Program-made: the position numbers and the translations under genes
The notes under the pieces: model-generated
The model's database searches: none
What the model was told of the DNA's origin: nothing
What the model saw: only the letters and a program-made list of their open reading frames with translations
Shown here: one piece after another, positions 24,584 to 36,300 of the stretch
Position numbering within the stretch: position 1 is the first letter of the stretch
Layout: the number at the start of each line of letters is the position of its first letter
Assembly: GCA_035582835.1 (NCBI GenBank)
Contig: JAYKAV010002955.1
Span: 186,001 to 250,000, forward strand
Reading direction: 5' to 3'
Source of the DNA: Phoebastria nigripes
Lineage: Eukaryota > Chordata > Aves > Procellariiformes > Diomedeidae
Length of the DNA stretch: 64,000 nt

Positions 24584-25735
24584 ATTGCTCCCTTACTAGT
24601 GGTTTCTAGGGCCACCTCTGGTGAGGTTACATGAAGCGGGGCCGGAGCCCACTGTCACTCAGGAGGCATTTCAGCCTGCTGCTGGGTACGGCAGAGCGCT
24701 GCAGAGATTTCAGTGCAGGAGCTGCGTTGCTGAGCATCATGGAGGGAACAGGTAAGGTTGCAACTCCCTCATGTCTTTGGGAAGTCAAACATGGGTGAAC
24801 CTCTCCTGTTCAGACATCCCCAGGGACACATCTAAAGCTCCCAGTACTTCCATTTGAGTTATCCTTACTGTGGGGCAGTGATTGCTTTTGCTTTTTTTGT
24901 CAGATGTTTTTGCCAAAGGAGATACGTGTTTTAAAGTTATAAACATTTTTAACAGCTTTACTTTTGCCAGCATCATGTTAATTCACTGCTGACTTTCCAG
25001 AGGTGGTTTTGGGAAGTGTCGGTTCCTGTGCGCAGCAGGGAGGAGGAGCGGAGGAAGGCAGACCTGCGTTCTTTTAACCTTGCCACAGTAGATCTGCACA
25101 GGCAAATGCTCGTCCCTGCTGCAGAAGACGACCAAATAAATCTCAAGCTGACGCTAGGGTCTCCAGCAGACTCGAAAACTGGGAACTGATTGTCGTGGCT
25201 TTCCCTCACTAACAGGGGGCAAAGACATTTCCATAGCGCCCAGTTCCCCTCTCTCTGGATGCTCCCTTGTCCTTTGCTGGTGGAAATGGGGCATGGGATT
25301 GAGGCCCACCATTTCCCACCCGTTGCTGTTACAGCTTGTCAGCGACATGGGATGCAGATAAGGGGATTTCATGTGGCATATCCCTGATATGGCCCAGATA
25401 TGGGGCATACCCTCTGTCTGTGGGTGCTGGAAGTATTGGTCGTAATTTAGGTGTTGTGTGGTTGATAAAGACTTGCCGTTTGAGTGAGGTCCCGCATCTT
25501 GGCAGGTTTGCTCAGCATGGCCAGAGGCGAGGAGCTGCAGCTTCCCTCATGGGCAGTGAGCACTTGAGCCAAGCCACATCGCCTGCAGTGGAAGATCCAC
25601 CTCTACCCACTGGGGATAGCCAGAGGGTAGGATAAGGATAGGAGAGTCCCAGAAGAATCATTTTAAAAGGAGAATGAGGTCACATTACTGAGGATGAGAT
25701 CAAGGAATAAAATAAGCATGTAGGGCAGAAAGGTT
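24584..25735. other. Unique non-coding sequence, nothing recognised
   Basis: Mixed-composition sequence with only short open frames that overlap on both strands. I see no repeat family or RNA gene. Confidence 0.5.
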
Positions 25736-25739
25736 GCTG

Positions 25740-26380
25740 TGCTAAATGAATTACAACCACCGAGGAGTGTTAGGAAACAAGGAGAAAGGTGCTATAAATA
25801 CAGTAAAGTAAGAAAAAGACAGCAGCAGGCAGAAGCCCATTACCTAATGAGGAACAGGAGAGGTACAGATGACCTACAGAAGGCTGACATATTTAATGTC
25901 TTTTTGCTTCAGTTTTCTCCAACAAAAAAAGTGCTTCACTGTGATATAAAGATGCAAGACACAAGACAGAAGAGGAAAAGAACAGACAAGGGAGAACATA
26001 GTTAAACTGAATATATTCACCAGAGGGTACAAAGGAAAGCAGGCAGCTTTGGGGTGCAGATATAATCTCTGTCCTCAAAGAAGAAAGGTGGACCTGAGTT
26101 TATATAAAGCAGTCAGCTCCAACACTTACCAGGAAAGGCATTGGAATAAAAAATAATCAAACCGTACATACCTAGAGATCAATGCAGTGATAAGAAACAG
26201 CCAGTTGGATTTGCTGAGGAGCAAATATTGTCCAACCAATCTTGCATTTGTCTGTAAGAGGGTGGGTGGCTCAGTGAGCCAGGCAATGCAGCCGCACATC
26301 TCGACATGTACAAGTCTGGGTGTAGTAAGGCTTTTGGTGCAATGCCATTCCTGAGAAATGTTTGTCTGAAGTAGGTCTGG
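25740..26380 (+). mobile_element. Ancient CR1-type LINE ORF2 relic, linker and RT start
   Basis: Around 25800-25860 the DNA resembles the CR1 linker that encodes KTKDRVGPLLNEEG. At 25882-25925 it encodes KADIFNVFLLQFSP, matching KAEVFNAFFASVFT. At 26220-26249, after a frameshift, it encodes SKYCPTNLAF, matching NKSCQTNLIAF at the start of the reverse transcriptase. At 26324-26350 it encodes SKAFGAMPF, matching SKAFDTVPH of catalytic motif A with the Asp after KAF changed to Gly. The order and spacing fit CR1 ORF2. Neither the element's 5' end nor its 3' end is present. Repeated frameshifts show the copy is dead. The open frame at 25739-26005 is a fragment of this decayed ORF2, not a host gene. 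Confidence 0.75.
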
Positions 26381-26384
26381 ACGG

Positions 26385-29300
26385 GAACTGAGGGCACCAG
26401 AGCTTATCCAGTGGCTCTGTCACAGCTTCTCACATGGCTTTTGGTAAATGCGACAACCTTATTGCTCTTTGTAGAAAAAAGGGGGATTATTAGCATCCCA
26501 TATTACATCAGGGAACAATGAGATTTTGTCTCCTTTGACTGTAAACTGTTTGGGTCTTTTATGTGTCTGCAAACAGGACCATCACTGGATTTTTAGATGC
26601 CCCCAAGTGCAATTAATAGGGACAGGTGTCCCACATGCAAGGTGCTGGATGCACTCACAGGAAGGACCTTCTTGTGGGGTGCTTCTAGTCTGCTACTATG
26701 AGCTGTATGACTGAGTAGAGGAGGATGGTTCAATTAGCTATATCTTGCTTTTATGCATGGTAGGTGTTTCAAAACACTGAAAAAGTAAAAGAAGCCTGGA
26801 AGTCATGGATGGCTTGGTGGGAGGGATTTTGCTGGTAAGTTTGGGTGAGAAGAAACAAGGGAGAGGGAGACCTGTCAGGGCCTTTGAAGACAAAGGAAAA
26901 GGAGATGGTTTTTAGGATTCCCACTTCCTAGTACTTCTTCCATCAGTACCTACTACTCCTACCACCAGCCTTCTATTTGCAGGTTAAAAAAAGTTCAAAA
27001 CGTTCTCAGATTTTCATTCCAAGGGCAGAGTGCTGTTCGGGGATTATGCAACAGGAGATACACGCCACAGAAAGACAAGAATCTGAACATTCAATCCTGT
27101 GTAGGATTAACGTGTACGTGACACCCTGTGGATGTGACAGCATATATGAGTTTCATGTGTTGCAAAAGCTTTGGTGTACTGATCAGAACCTGATGTATTC
27201 AGCTTATGGGCTGGTGTTACTCTTCTATTTATGTGGTCTAAGAAAAGGAAAAGAGAGAGGCAAGCCTTCGGGGGCACTGACCCTTTCTTTATTCAAACCT
27301 GAACAGAAGGAGGGTCTTTACTTCCAAGAACTCATTTTTTCTTTCTTCTTGCCACACAATGAGGGCTCCGAAAGAATAGGTCCTTGGAGCTAACAAGGTT
27401 GATCATCAAGGAAACCTCTGTGCCTTCCGAATCCTCGAGCTGTGGAAAAGATTTAGTGCTTTACTGAACCAACCTTTGGAAGCAGAAGTTATGAAAGCCC
27501 AATTTAAAGGCTGATTTTAAAACTGGCTCTGCACAGACATTTTCTGCTCTTCCCCAAAACAACACAGCATGGACCTCTGTATGCCTTCATCTCCTGAAGA
27601 GCCAAATAATGCCCAATATTTCCCATATGATTGCAGCAGATGCCTTCAGCAGTCAATAGTGGGCCCAAGGTTAATGTTTAACATTGCGGGGGGCGGGGGT
27701 GGGTAGAAATACAATGGCACTAAATTATGGTCATTATAATGGTAGGTTAAAAGCAGTGTTGCTGTAGAGAGGTCCTGCTGGGAATTCTCCTCTTGGGGGG
27801 GCGTTAAGTAGAACAGCCTGCCGGAAAGGACAGCATGAAGAAATATAAATAACTGCACACAGGAGGACAGGATGTGCCTCAGAGGAAAGAGCAGTGCAAG
27901 GGTAGGGCTGGGCTTTGAATAATGTTAATGTGATGGTTTTATGCCCACTTGTTTTTTACACATGTAACATGGTGGCGAGAGCAAGGAAAAAGGCTGTTGG
28001 GAGATCTGCTGGTCCCTGCTTTCAAATCTCTGGGTGAAGGTAGCTATGCTGTGGCACTGACTTACTTTGTCCTGTCTTGAAAATATAGACAAAGGCGCTA
28101 AAAAATAGATAAAAATACTCATGTGACACTGTGTTCTAGTCATCAAATTCAGCTCTTCCCATGTTTCTTTACACAGTGGCTGCCTTCATGATGCTCTTGA
28201 ACGTGTTGACCAAAAGGGTAGCTCCAGCATGGCAGAGTTACCTTCTTGGACACTGGTGGAAATACTACCAGGAGCCAAAATAAACTAGCTTAGGAAGAGT
28301 GCAGTTGAGAATGGCTTTAAATAACTTTTCTTGATTCCTATGTTTCTGTTCCCAGCCTAATTTCTTGCTGTCCAGGGGTACCACTGCTGTTTGAACTGCA
28401 TAGCTGGGCGCTTTGTGTATCTGAAAACAGCAACCTGATCATCTACCACCTTGTGCTCAGCTANAGGAGTGCAAATCATGAAGGAAGTAGGCCCAGGGCC
28501 TCTGTCTTGAGCAACAGTGCTGTCAAATGTGAGAGACAGTGAGTGCAAAATGCTTGATGTAGTTGCTGATGTTGTTGCAAACCCAGGAAATATGTCACTG
28601 ACATTCCTGGAGAGTCAACAGCATAAAATTGGTGTGAGAAGAGAGTAAGTTCTGTCAGGCTTGCTGGTTGTATTTATTTATTAGTTTTAATTTTTAAAAT
28701 TTGCTCTCTGCTAAGATCCTGACTCCTGTTGATCCAACTGGAAGAAACAAGGTGAAGTTGGTTGACATCAGGCTATTGCAGTGGCCATCCTCACTAGCAG
28801 TGGGCAATATACCACCACCACTGCCCTGGGATGCCAAGTACGTGCCAAGCTGTACCAAAACGAGGTAGCATTGGCATTAGCACATTGGGCAGGTGCCCAG
28901 GACACTAGGCACTCTCTGGTGTGAGCCATGCTTGGTGGTAGCCCACTGTCCCAGGGTTGCTGTACCCCAGATACTCTCTTCCTCTTCTGCTGGGCCATAT
29001 TTCACAAGTCTCATCTTCCGTGCAATGTCTCTAACTCTGTTCCATGGAGAGAAAGGACGGAGCTGACGTCAGGTAGGAGCCATCTCCACACTGATGCCCA
29101 GTGACCACTGACCCCAAAGGCCAAGGGCAGGAGCTGAGTTTCACATACTTTTGGGCCTTCTTAACAGCACAGCTCCTCCCACTGCTGCTCACATAAAGAC
29201 GAAGCAAAGCAGAGCATCTGCAGGGGTTGTCAGTGCTGTGTGTAGATAGATACTAATGACATTAGATGGGCACTGAGCAGCAGATTTGGTGGAGGCTGCA

Positions 29301-30312
29301 ATAACACACCTCCTCAGAAAGGTCAGCGGTACATGGGGCTTGACCCCACATTCCTTGTGCATCCTCGACCCCCACTGAAGTCAATCAGACCTATTCTGTG
29401 GCACCATTAACTTAGAAGATTTATGTGCTTCAGGCAGTGGGAGGAGAACGTGATTTCATTTCCAGCATAGTTTTTTGCTTTCCTACACACATTCATGTTA
29501 ATCATAACAGACGTGAATTCAGCTCAAGTAGCCAGGGAAACAGCTCAAGCTTGACTCTGTTCCCAAGCAGATGTGAACCACTGGCTTATTATTTAACTAA
29601 GTTGTTGACAACTAATGGTCTAATTGGGGGGGGGCAATTGATTTTGGATGACATTTTAAAACTGCAAACTCAGCGCAACAATTTATAACCCCAGTGGTGG
29701 TTTATTGCTTTGGAAGAGTTAAGTGGATTGATTGGTCATAAACTTCCATTAGTTTCTTGTTACCATGAACCATGTTTAATGCTTTGTTATTGATCTTGAT
29801 CTATCATTTTCTGAAAATACAAGTTTTCTTTAAAAAAGAAAGCCCCTGCAGCACTAGATGTTATAAAGAAAGGTGTTCTGTAGCATGCACATGCAGTTTA
29901 GCTTCAGGAAATGCTGGTTCTCATCACACCTGGCCTATTTTTGGATAATGCTAAGTTGTTATGCAGTTTATTGAGCTGAGCATGCTTCATTCCTCCTGCA
30001 ACAGGAACAGGAGGTGTTTAGCAATGGATGAGCATGAGCCTGCACTTTTAATCCAGGAATCATTTGGAGAGAGTTGAATCTGCCTGAAAGACATGGAACG
30101 AGGGTGTGAGNGTGAGAACTGAGTGTCATGTGAAAGATGCAGCTAGAGGCATCCCAGGGCAGCCTGTGGTCTAAATCCCCCTTTCCTGAACCCAGACTGA
30201 TCCAAAGGCAGCCCTTCTTTCACTTGACTTCCAATTAAGCCCTTTATTTTAGAAAAGATGGGATCTTTGGCACCAGTAAGAGGAGCTAAAGGAGAAATCC
30301 TCTCTGTGGAGA
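26385..30312. other. Unique non-coding sequence, no gene seen
   Basis: No recognised gene or repeat family. There are G-rich runs at 27688-27703 and a G run near 29627. A palindromic TGACGTCA lies at 29064-29071. The 138-codon open frame at 26977-27393 is not recognisable and shows no supporting splice or start context. Confidence 0.55.
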
Positions 30313-30415
30313 AAGACAAGTCACCCAACTTTGCTGCCTGAGCTCTTCCCTTCTGCAAAATAAGGACAATAAAACCTGGCTGCTTCAACATGTTGTGAGG
30401 ATTAATGGATTAAAC
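30313..30415 (+). mobile_element. MIR-type SINE relic
   Basis: The segment reads ACAAGTCACCCAACTTTGCT, then CTTCTGCAAAATAAGGACAA, then TTGTGAGGATTAATGGATTA. This follows the sense MIR core in order: GCAAGTCACTTAACC, TCTGTAAAATGGGGATAA, and GTTGTGAGGATTAAATGAG. The tRNA-like head and the 3' tail are missing or too diverged to see. It is followed directly by an AGGCCTGATCC motif found inverted elsewhere in the window. Confidence 0.7.
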
Positions 30416-31635
30416 AGGCCTGATCCTGCATGAATTGAAGGTTGCCAGTTGCCAAGTGTGTTGGACATGGCAACTCTACATGTTGGTAAATATCTAGTCA
30501 TTAATTCTTAATTCTTATGCTGAATAGTAAGGTTCTTCTAAGTATCTCCCAGGATTCACCCCACAGTCCCTGGGACTGGGCACATAAAAGGAATCAGGAC
30601 AAATGTAGTCCATCCTTTCTGCCATGTGAAAACAGTCGGCACTTCAAACCTTTGGTTGTGTGAATCATCTTCACCACTCTACACCAGCTGTAAGGTCTCT
30701 GGCAAAGGACATTGTTGTGTCCCCTGTTTGGGAACATCTCCTCGGGAGGTGGCCGGGTCCTTCCTCCGTGCCTCCCAACACAACTGCAAAATAGTTACCT
30801 GCCCAGAACAACCTGCATGACTCCCAGCAGGATGCAGGCAGGGAGGAAGGGTAGGTGGATCGGCACGAGGCAGCAAGGTTGTGCGTCGCACACACAGCGT
30901 GAAACTTTACGCCCTGAAACCCAAAGAAACAATGCAAGGAGAAACGAGGTGGGCTATGAATGAACTAACTCAGAGGCAGTGTGATCTTTGGTTGTGGTGA
31001 GTGAAGAAATGTTGTGAAATCTGTGACTCTGTGCAATATCTTTCCTGGCTAATCCTGCTCCAGCAGTGACTCCAAAAAGCTGATTTCCTGGGAGCTTTAG
31101 CTTGTGTTGCAATCAGCTCTGGTGCCTGCTATGGAACCCAAGACAAGAGCATGCACATCTACCAGAGCAAGGGATTATCCAGAGACACACGGAATATTCA
31201 CTGCAATACTAAATCGTGTCAGGAGGAAAATGGCAGGCCAACTATTTTTGGGGTGACTCATATAACTTTCCAAGTTTTGGTGTATTTTAATTTTAAAGTG
31301 CTTGGCATCACTGAGGCAGGATGTTTTGGATTAACAATTATACAACTCAATTGCAAAAGCAAAAGGGCCTGCTAAAGTAAGCGAGGGCTTTGCTTTGAAG
31401 TTTATTGGAAAAAGAGCCAAGTCTATAGGTTCTGAGGATATAGTCCTGCAAAACTGGTTTAGTGTGGAGAGCGCATGAGAAGAAACAATAAAATCAATGA
31501 GGCTTTACAGAGATCTTGGCAAATCTTTTATTATCTTGTTTTAAAATGCACTTTTCTGGGGAAAAAAGAGAACATATACACAATGCTGTGTCCTTTTCTA
31601 TTTTGTATATGAAGTGTAATCCCAGTCATCCCTAT
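30416..31635. other. Unique non-coding sequence, nothing recognised
   Basis: No gene or repeat family was recognised apart from the short AGGCCTGATCC motif at its left edge. Open frames are short and overlap on both strands. Confidence 0.5.
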
Positions 31636-31639
31636 GTTC

Positions 31640-32165
31640 AGAAAAATATAGGAGAACTGGCACAAAGAAAGGCAAAAAGGACAGAGAAGAATGGAGCAAC
31701 TTTCATGCATAGGCTGTGCCCCTTTATCTTAGAAGTGAGGTGGCTGAAGGCAGTTCAGTGAAGACACATAAAATCCTGAGCAGTGTGGAGAAGGTGAATA
31801 CAACCCAAAAAGTCAAGGGCGCCCAGTCAAACTGTCAGGTTTAAAAATAAATTATACCAAAGCACTAATTTTTCACCCAGTGGAATTGCGGAAATCATTG
31901 CTAGGGATGATGTGGAGGCCAAAATTATAAACGAGTTCAAAAAGGCATTTTCAAGGAGGAGGAGTCCATGAACAGTTATTAAATGCAGTGATCTTCCAGC
32001 TTGGTAAATCCCTGGATGACTGCACTTTGGGAGGGTACATCATGGAAATACTTGACCTATATCTGCTGTGTTTCCTTTCCCTAAGGCACTGATACCGGTG
32101 AGGATAGGACTAGGTGGGGCATTGTCCTGACTTGGGGTGGTCTCTTTTGGTCTTATTCCACATTT
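31640..32165 (+). mobile_element. Ancient CR1 LINE 3' end
   Basis: The DNA follows the C-terminal part of CR1 ORF2 and its 3' end. At 31737-31790 it resembles the segment encoding ITVYKIMSSVEKVN. At 31909-31950 it encodes DVEAKIINEFKKAF, close to the CR1 consensus DVVEAKTITGFKKAL. At about 31955-31980 GGAGGAGTCCATGAACAG resembles GGATAGGTCCATCAATGG. It ends near 32165 in a decayed version of the 3' segment GGTCTGACC. Frameshifts prevent any continuous frame. The part left of 31737 is weaker. It points the same way as the next CR1 relic about 0.9 kb downstream. Confidence 0.73.
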
Positions 32166-32169
32166 TTGC

Positions 32170-33065
32170 CCATAAATGTCTCTGTAGAATGAGAAATGAA
32201 TGATTGTATGTATTTTAATCTAAAAATATAATGCCCTGATACTAAGTTTTAACTACCTTGGACCAGCTTCTGCTTTACCCAGACATTCAGGATTGATTTC
32301 ACATCTTTAACAGAAGCAGGGCTCCCATATCTCATTAGCAGTGCCCTTCTTTGCCTCCTAAAAAGATGTGCAAAACTGACATCCCTTTTCCGGCATACCC
32401 TCTAGAAATANGAGCAATTTCTTCTTTGAAAGAACTAAATGTGATTGTCAGTGCCTCTCTGAGCTATGACCTATAGTTATCNGGGATTTTCAGATGTGCT
32501 GCTCCATTCTGCTACTCTCTCCTTGGGTTTTTAGGTCAGGAAGCCCAACTCTGAACACATGCCTACCTCTTTTCTTGAAGATCTGAAACCTTTAATGAGT
32601 AGGCCAGATCTTCATCTTGTGCAACTGGCAGAGATCCACTGCCTGCAGGAAAGCTACAGCACTTTATAAAGTATTTCCAAGTACCTACATTCACGACTCT
32701 TTGCATCCACCTCAACCATTTCCTGGAGTTCCTATGTGCAAATGTAGCCAACATCTGTTGCAAAAGTGGTATTAGACAGCTTCGGGTTAGCATATTTACC
32801 AATGAAAACGTGGTTTTGCATGGCGGAAGCAGGTATCCTTCAAAATTATTTTCTTCTTCTGCCAGTTATCTTAAATCTCTGGGGTGAGAGATGACTTTTC
32901 TTCAGCTGTTTCAGAGATTTGCTCTCTGACCTTTCCAAGTTATAATTCTTCTTTATCTTCCCCAGTGTTATATTCTCATGGAGCTGGTTCTGATATCTAA
33001 GGCACTTGCAAAGTTTTTTCTTTCTCCTTACCTTTACTGACAAAGTCTAGATAGACTGTTGAAAC
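32170..33065. other. Unique sequence between two CR1 relics
   Basis: About 900 bp with no recognisable gene. It could be genuine unique sequence, or a region of LINE too decayed to see. Two isolated N bases lie at 32411 and 32482. Confidence 0.45.
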
Positions 33066-33069
33066 CAAG

Positions 33070-33365
33070 CCTCTTTGAAGTTAAGGCTTTAGCAGGGTTC
33101 AAGTAGGAATTGGACATTCTATATTGATAGCAAGTGCAGAGAGAACTATAACTCTAAAGCTAACAAAACTAGAGACTTGGAAATATTATCAGACCTCATT
33201 CTTCAGGGTTTAAGTGTTTAAGTATAAAGATTTAGGATGAAATTGTCCTGGCAGGCAGATTATCCCACAGCTGCATGAATTTTCTCTAAAGCATCTGATG
33301 CTGGCTTACATGTTAAAAAATGTCTTGCATGGATGTACATTAGGTCTGATCCAGGGTGTCCCTGT
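33070..33365 (+). mobile_element. Ancient CR1 LINE 3' end, second copy
   Basis: At 33083-33114 the DNA encodes KALAGFK, a stop, then ELD, matching the CR1 C-terminal motif KAIAGFKKGLD. After this, ATTATCAGACCTCATTCTTC, GGCAGATTATCCCACA, AAAGCATCTGATGCTGGC and AGGTCTGATCCAGG appear in the order expected of the 3' region of old sauropsid CR1 elements. No frame survives. Similar in age to the copy at 31640-32165 but clearly a separate insertion, because both contain the same part of the element. Confidence 0.65.
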
Positions 33366-33369
33366 TGAC

Positions 33370-36300
33370 TACTGCCTGATTCACTATTTTAAGCCTCCCT
33401 GTAGGAGCTTGTGGAAAATCACAGTGGGACTTTCTTATAATCTGAGACAGACCTCTCTTTTTAAAGAATTGCTTCAAGATTTTGTAGTTTGGATTTTATC
33501 TTTTTTTTCATCTTTTAAGGTTACTAAAACTCTGCTAGAACAGACACCAGGCAATTTATTATGGTGTGATCTCAGTAAAAACCCTTTCCTACCTGGAGCC
33601 ATAATAGAGCTTGCTCATCTTTTGTAAAAGCCAGTACAAACTGGTCTGAGATAGTTAAAACTGAGATCCAAACACTAGATACTGCTGGTCTGAAATGTAT
33701 AGAATAAGTGACAATGTGAAAGAAAGATCATACAATATTTTTTCAAGTTAGGAAACCTCCTTTGTATCCAGTTCTGCCTTAAAGATGCCCACCCTTATTT
33801 TCTCACATTTCAGATGAAATGAAGATTAACAAAGGGTATTGCAGAGTCTCCATCACTGCAGATTTGACAGAACAGCTCAGACAGATGGACAGCCGTCAGG
33901 AATGGTCTAGGCAGATGGATTATCTGATTTCTACCCATAGGACTTCCAGTCCTTGGAAAAACTGGGTCCGTTGCTTCCATGGAAAAGCAATGTCAAATAG
34001 AGGTACCTCCCCAGTCATCATGTGAGTGACTCCATTGAAGTTACAGTCTTCCTGGCTCTGTATGGAGATATTTGTTGTATAAAGGACTCACTGTCAAGGC
34101 ATCTAGCACATGCTAAAATGGTTGTTTGGGACTTTTATCTTAGTAATAGATTCTCTGCTTCTTTGCTAAAGCACTGAAATTGCTAACAATAATTCAGAGA
34201 CGATCCTAGTATAGGGAGAATTTACTGGGCAGGGAAGGAAAGGGAGGAAGATAGGGACAAAAACACATCTAAAAGCTCATAAAATGAGTTATCTTTACAG
34301 GGTTTCTCTTTAAAACCCCATTCCACTGTACCATACCTACTTTCCTGCTGTAGGAGCATTAAGTGTTTGTTTCCCATTTGCAAAAATCTCCCCTGTGGCT
34401 TAATTTCACAACAAGCTTCGTTCAGTTTTCTCTTATACTTTTCCTACATTAGTAATAGAAGTTGCTGTAAGTTTTATTTGATTGTAGTTGCATGTTTAGG
34501 GGCAGATCCTAAATTGGCAAAACCTTGGTACCCATCAGGCAGCTCCGGCAATGCCCACGATTGGCCTCTGAGCACCATTGTGGCTCCATCCCATACTGGA
34601 ACTGTGCTGGAGAGGCAACAGCTCTGCCTTGTACAGATACAGCGGTGGTCTTTTAATGTTGACATGAAATGGCAATGAAAAAGTGTACGTAAAACAAGGG
34701 GTTTCAGCAGGTCATGGGTGTCCCAGGGTAAACTGTGTTTCTGCCACCATGGAGCAGCCCACAAGCTCCATCCTGAATGCAGAGGCGTCTTTCCTGACAC
34801 TCTTCTGCTTCCATAAACAAATTCCTTTTCCAGAAATGAGCATTTTCTAATGGAAAGGATTTCACTGAGAAATTTCTATAGGGTGAGTATTTCTCCTCCT
34901 ACTTTCTTTAAAAACATGGGAAGACTTTTTTTTTTTAAATGTAGGTAGAATTCATATTTATATGGCCATCATCACCAGGTTATTTGCATTTTGGGCTATA
35001 TAAAGGCCTCATTCATCTTTGACTTGAAAAGTTCCTCTGCTTTCATTAACTGAATTTTGCCCAGGCAGAGATTTTTGGTCCTGCAAGACTTGGCTTAAAA
35101 TTCCCCGGTGTTGTGCCTATTTTCTACCAGCTCATACACTACTCCTCACTAGTCTTTACCTTTATAACAATTATATATTTTTGCCGCAGGGTCTTTGCAC
35201 TGAATTCTTGCCAGCCCTCTCTCCTCAGCATTAACAGCTTCCTTCTGCAGGCTGCTAAAAAGTTTCCTGCTCAGGGCTGACGTAAGGCAAAGCCACTACA
35301 GGCTTGTGCCCAAGGCCACTGCTGCGGCACTTATGTGACTGCATCATCTTTCAGCTCTCATTTATTAGGAAAAACAAGTGTCTAGCTCTTATGTTTGTAA
35401 AGAAAGGCCGAAAATTTACTGTGAATGAATTTACTGTCATTAAATCTTGACCTGTTTTTTCATCATTAGGGATAGGCTCAGTCCCAGAGTCGTGGGGCTT
35501 AGCATCTCCTGTGGGACATTGCAGGGTACGAGGACCAAAGCCGTCCCATGCCGTCAAGTCTGACCGCTGCATCCCCTCTCCTGTGCCGCTCTCTCCCCTT
35601 CAGGCATAACCCCTTCTTTCTTGGGCTTTATTTTAAAATCTCCACCCACTTGCTTTTATCTGAAACGTGGACCCTTATGAGGCTTCTCAGGACCATTTCC
35701 ATGGGAAATAGTTGTCTCACAATGGAGTCCTTTCCCATAGTTTTGGGAGCAGAGGGGGCAATTTTTTTCTCATAAACTGGACTATGCACCATTGTGCATA
35801 CTGTAAACCTCTGTCAGAGGCCTGAAGAAGGACCGGTTGCCTCCAGCTAACAATACCACTGGGCTAATTGGTAGAAATAATTATCCCAAATGCTGGAAAA
35901 ACTCAATTAGAAGCAAAACACATTAAAATATTGTTCCCAGATACTCTATCTTCATTATAAGAGACCACCCATGTGCATCCAGTCCTCCCACTGTTATACA
36001 GAGGTGTTATTATTTTTAAAAAGTAGCGAATTTCAGGCGGGGTAGGGAAGAAGGCTAGGGGAGTCTTTGGGAGAGACACGAATCACTCTTGTCATTCTGC
36101 ACTGAAGAGACAGTGTTAGAGGAGTAACAAGACATTAGTGAAAGCCAAGTGCCTAGACTTCATTTTTTTTAATAATGTGTGGTCCAAAGCCATTGTATTA
36201 AATGTAAATGGAGAGGGAAATTATATTCCATATACTCTACACTGTATTGTAGTCGCACAGACAGCTGGTTGCAGCACACACAGCCTGAACCACCTCTCCG

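Noticed and set aside
25739..26005. 88-codon plus-strand open frame, possible host gene
   Set aside because: Its translation matches the linker region of CR1 ORF2 (KADIFNVFLLQFSP), so it is LINE-derived.
27688..27703. G-rich run as a possible G-quadruplex
   Set aside because: The runs of 6, 5 and 3 G with single-base spacers do not give four separate G3 tracts with loops, so a standard intramolecular quadruplex is not supported.
33813..34025. 68-codon open frame after a good splice-acceptor-like tract
   Set aside because: No recognisable protein, no clear donor consensus downstream, and acceptor-like tracts are common by chance.
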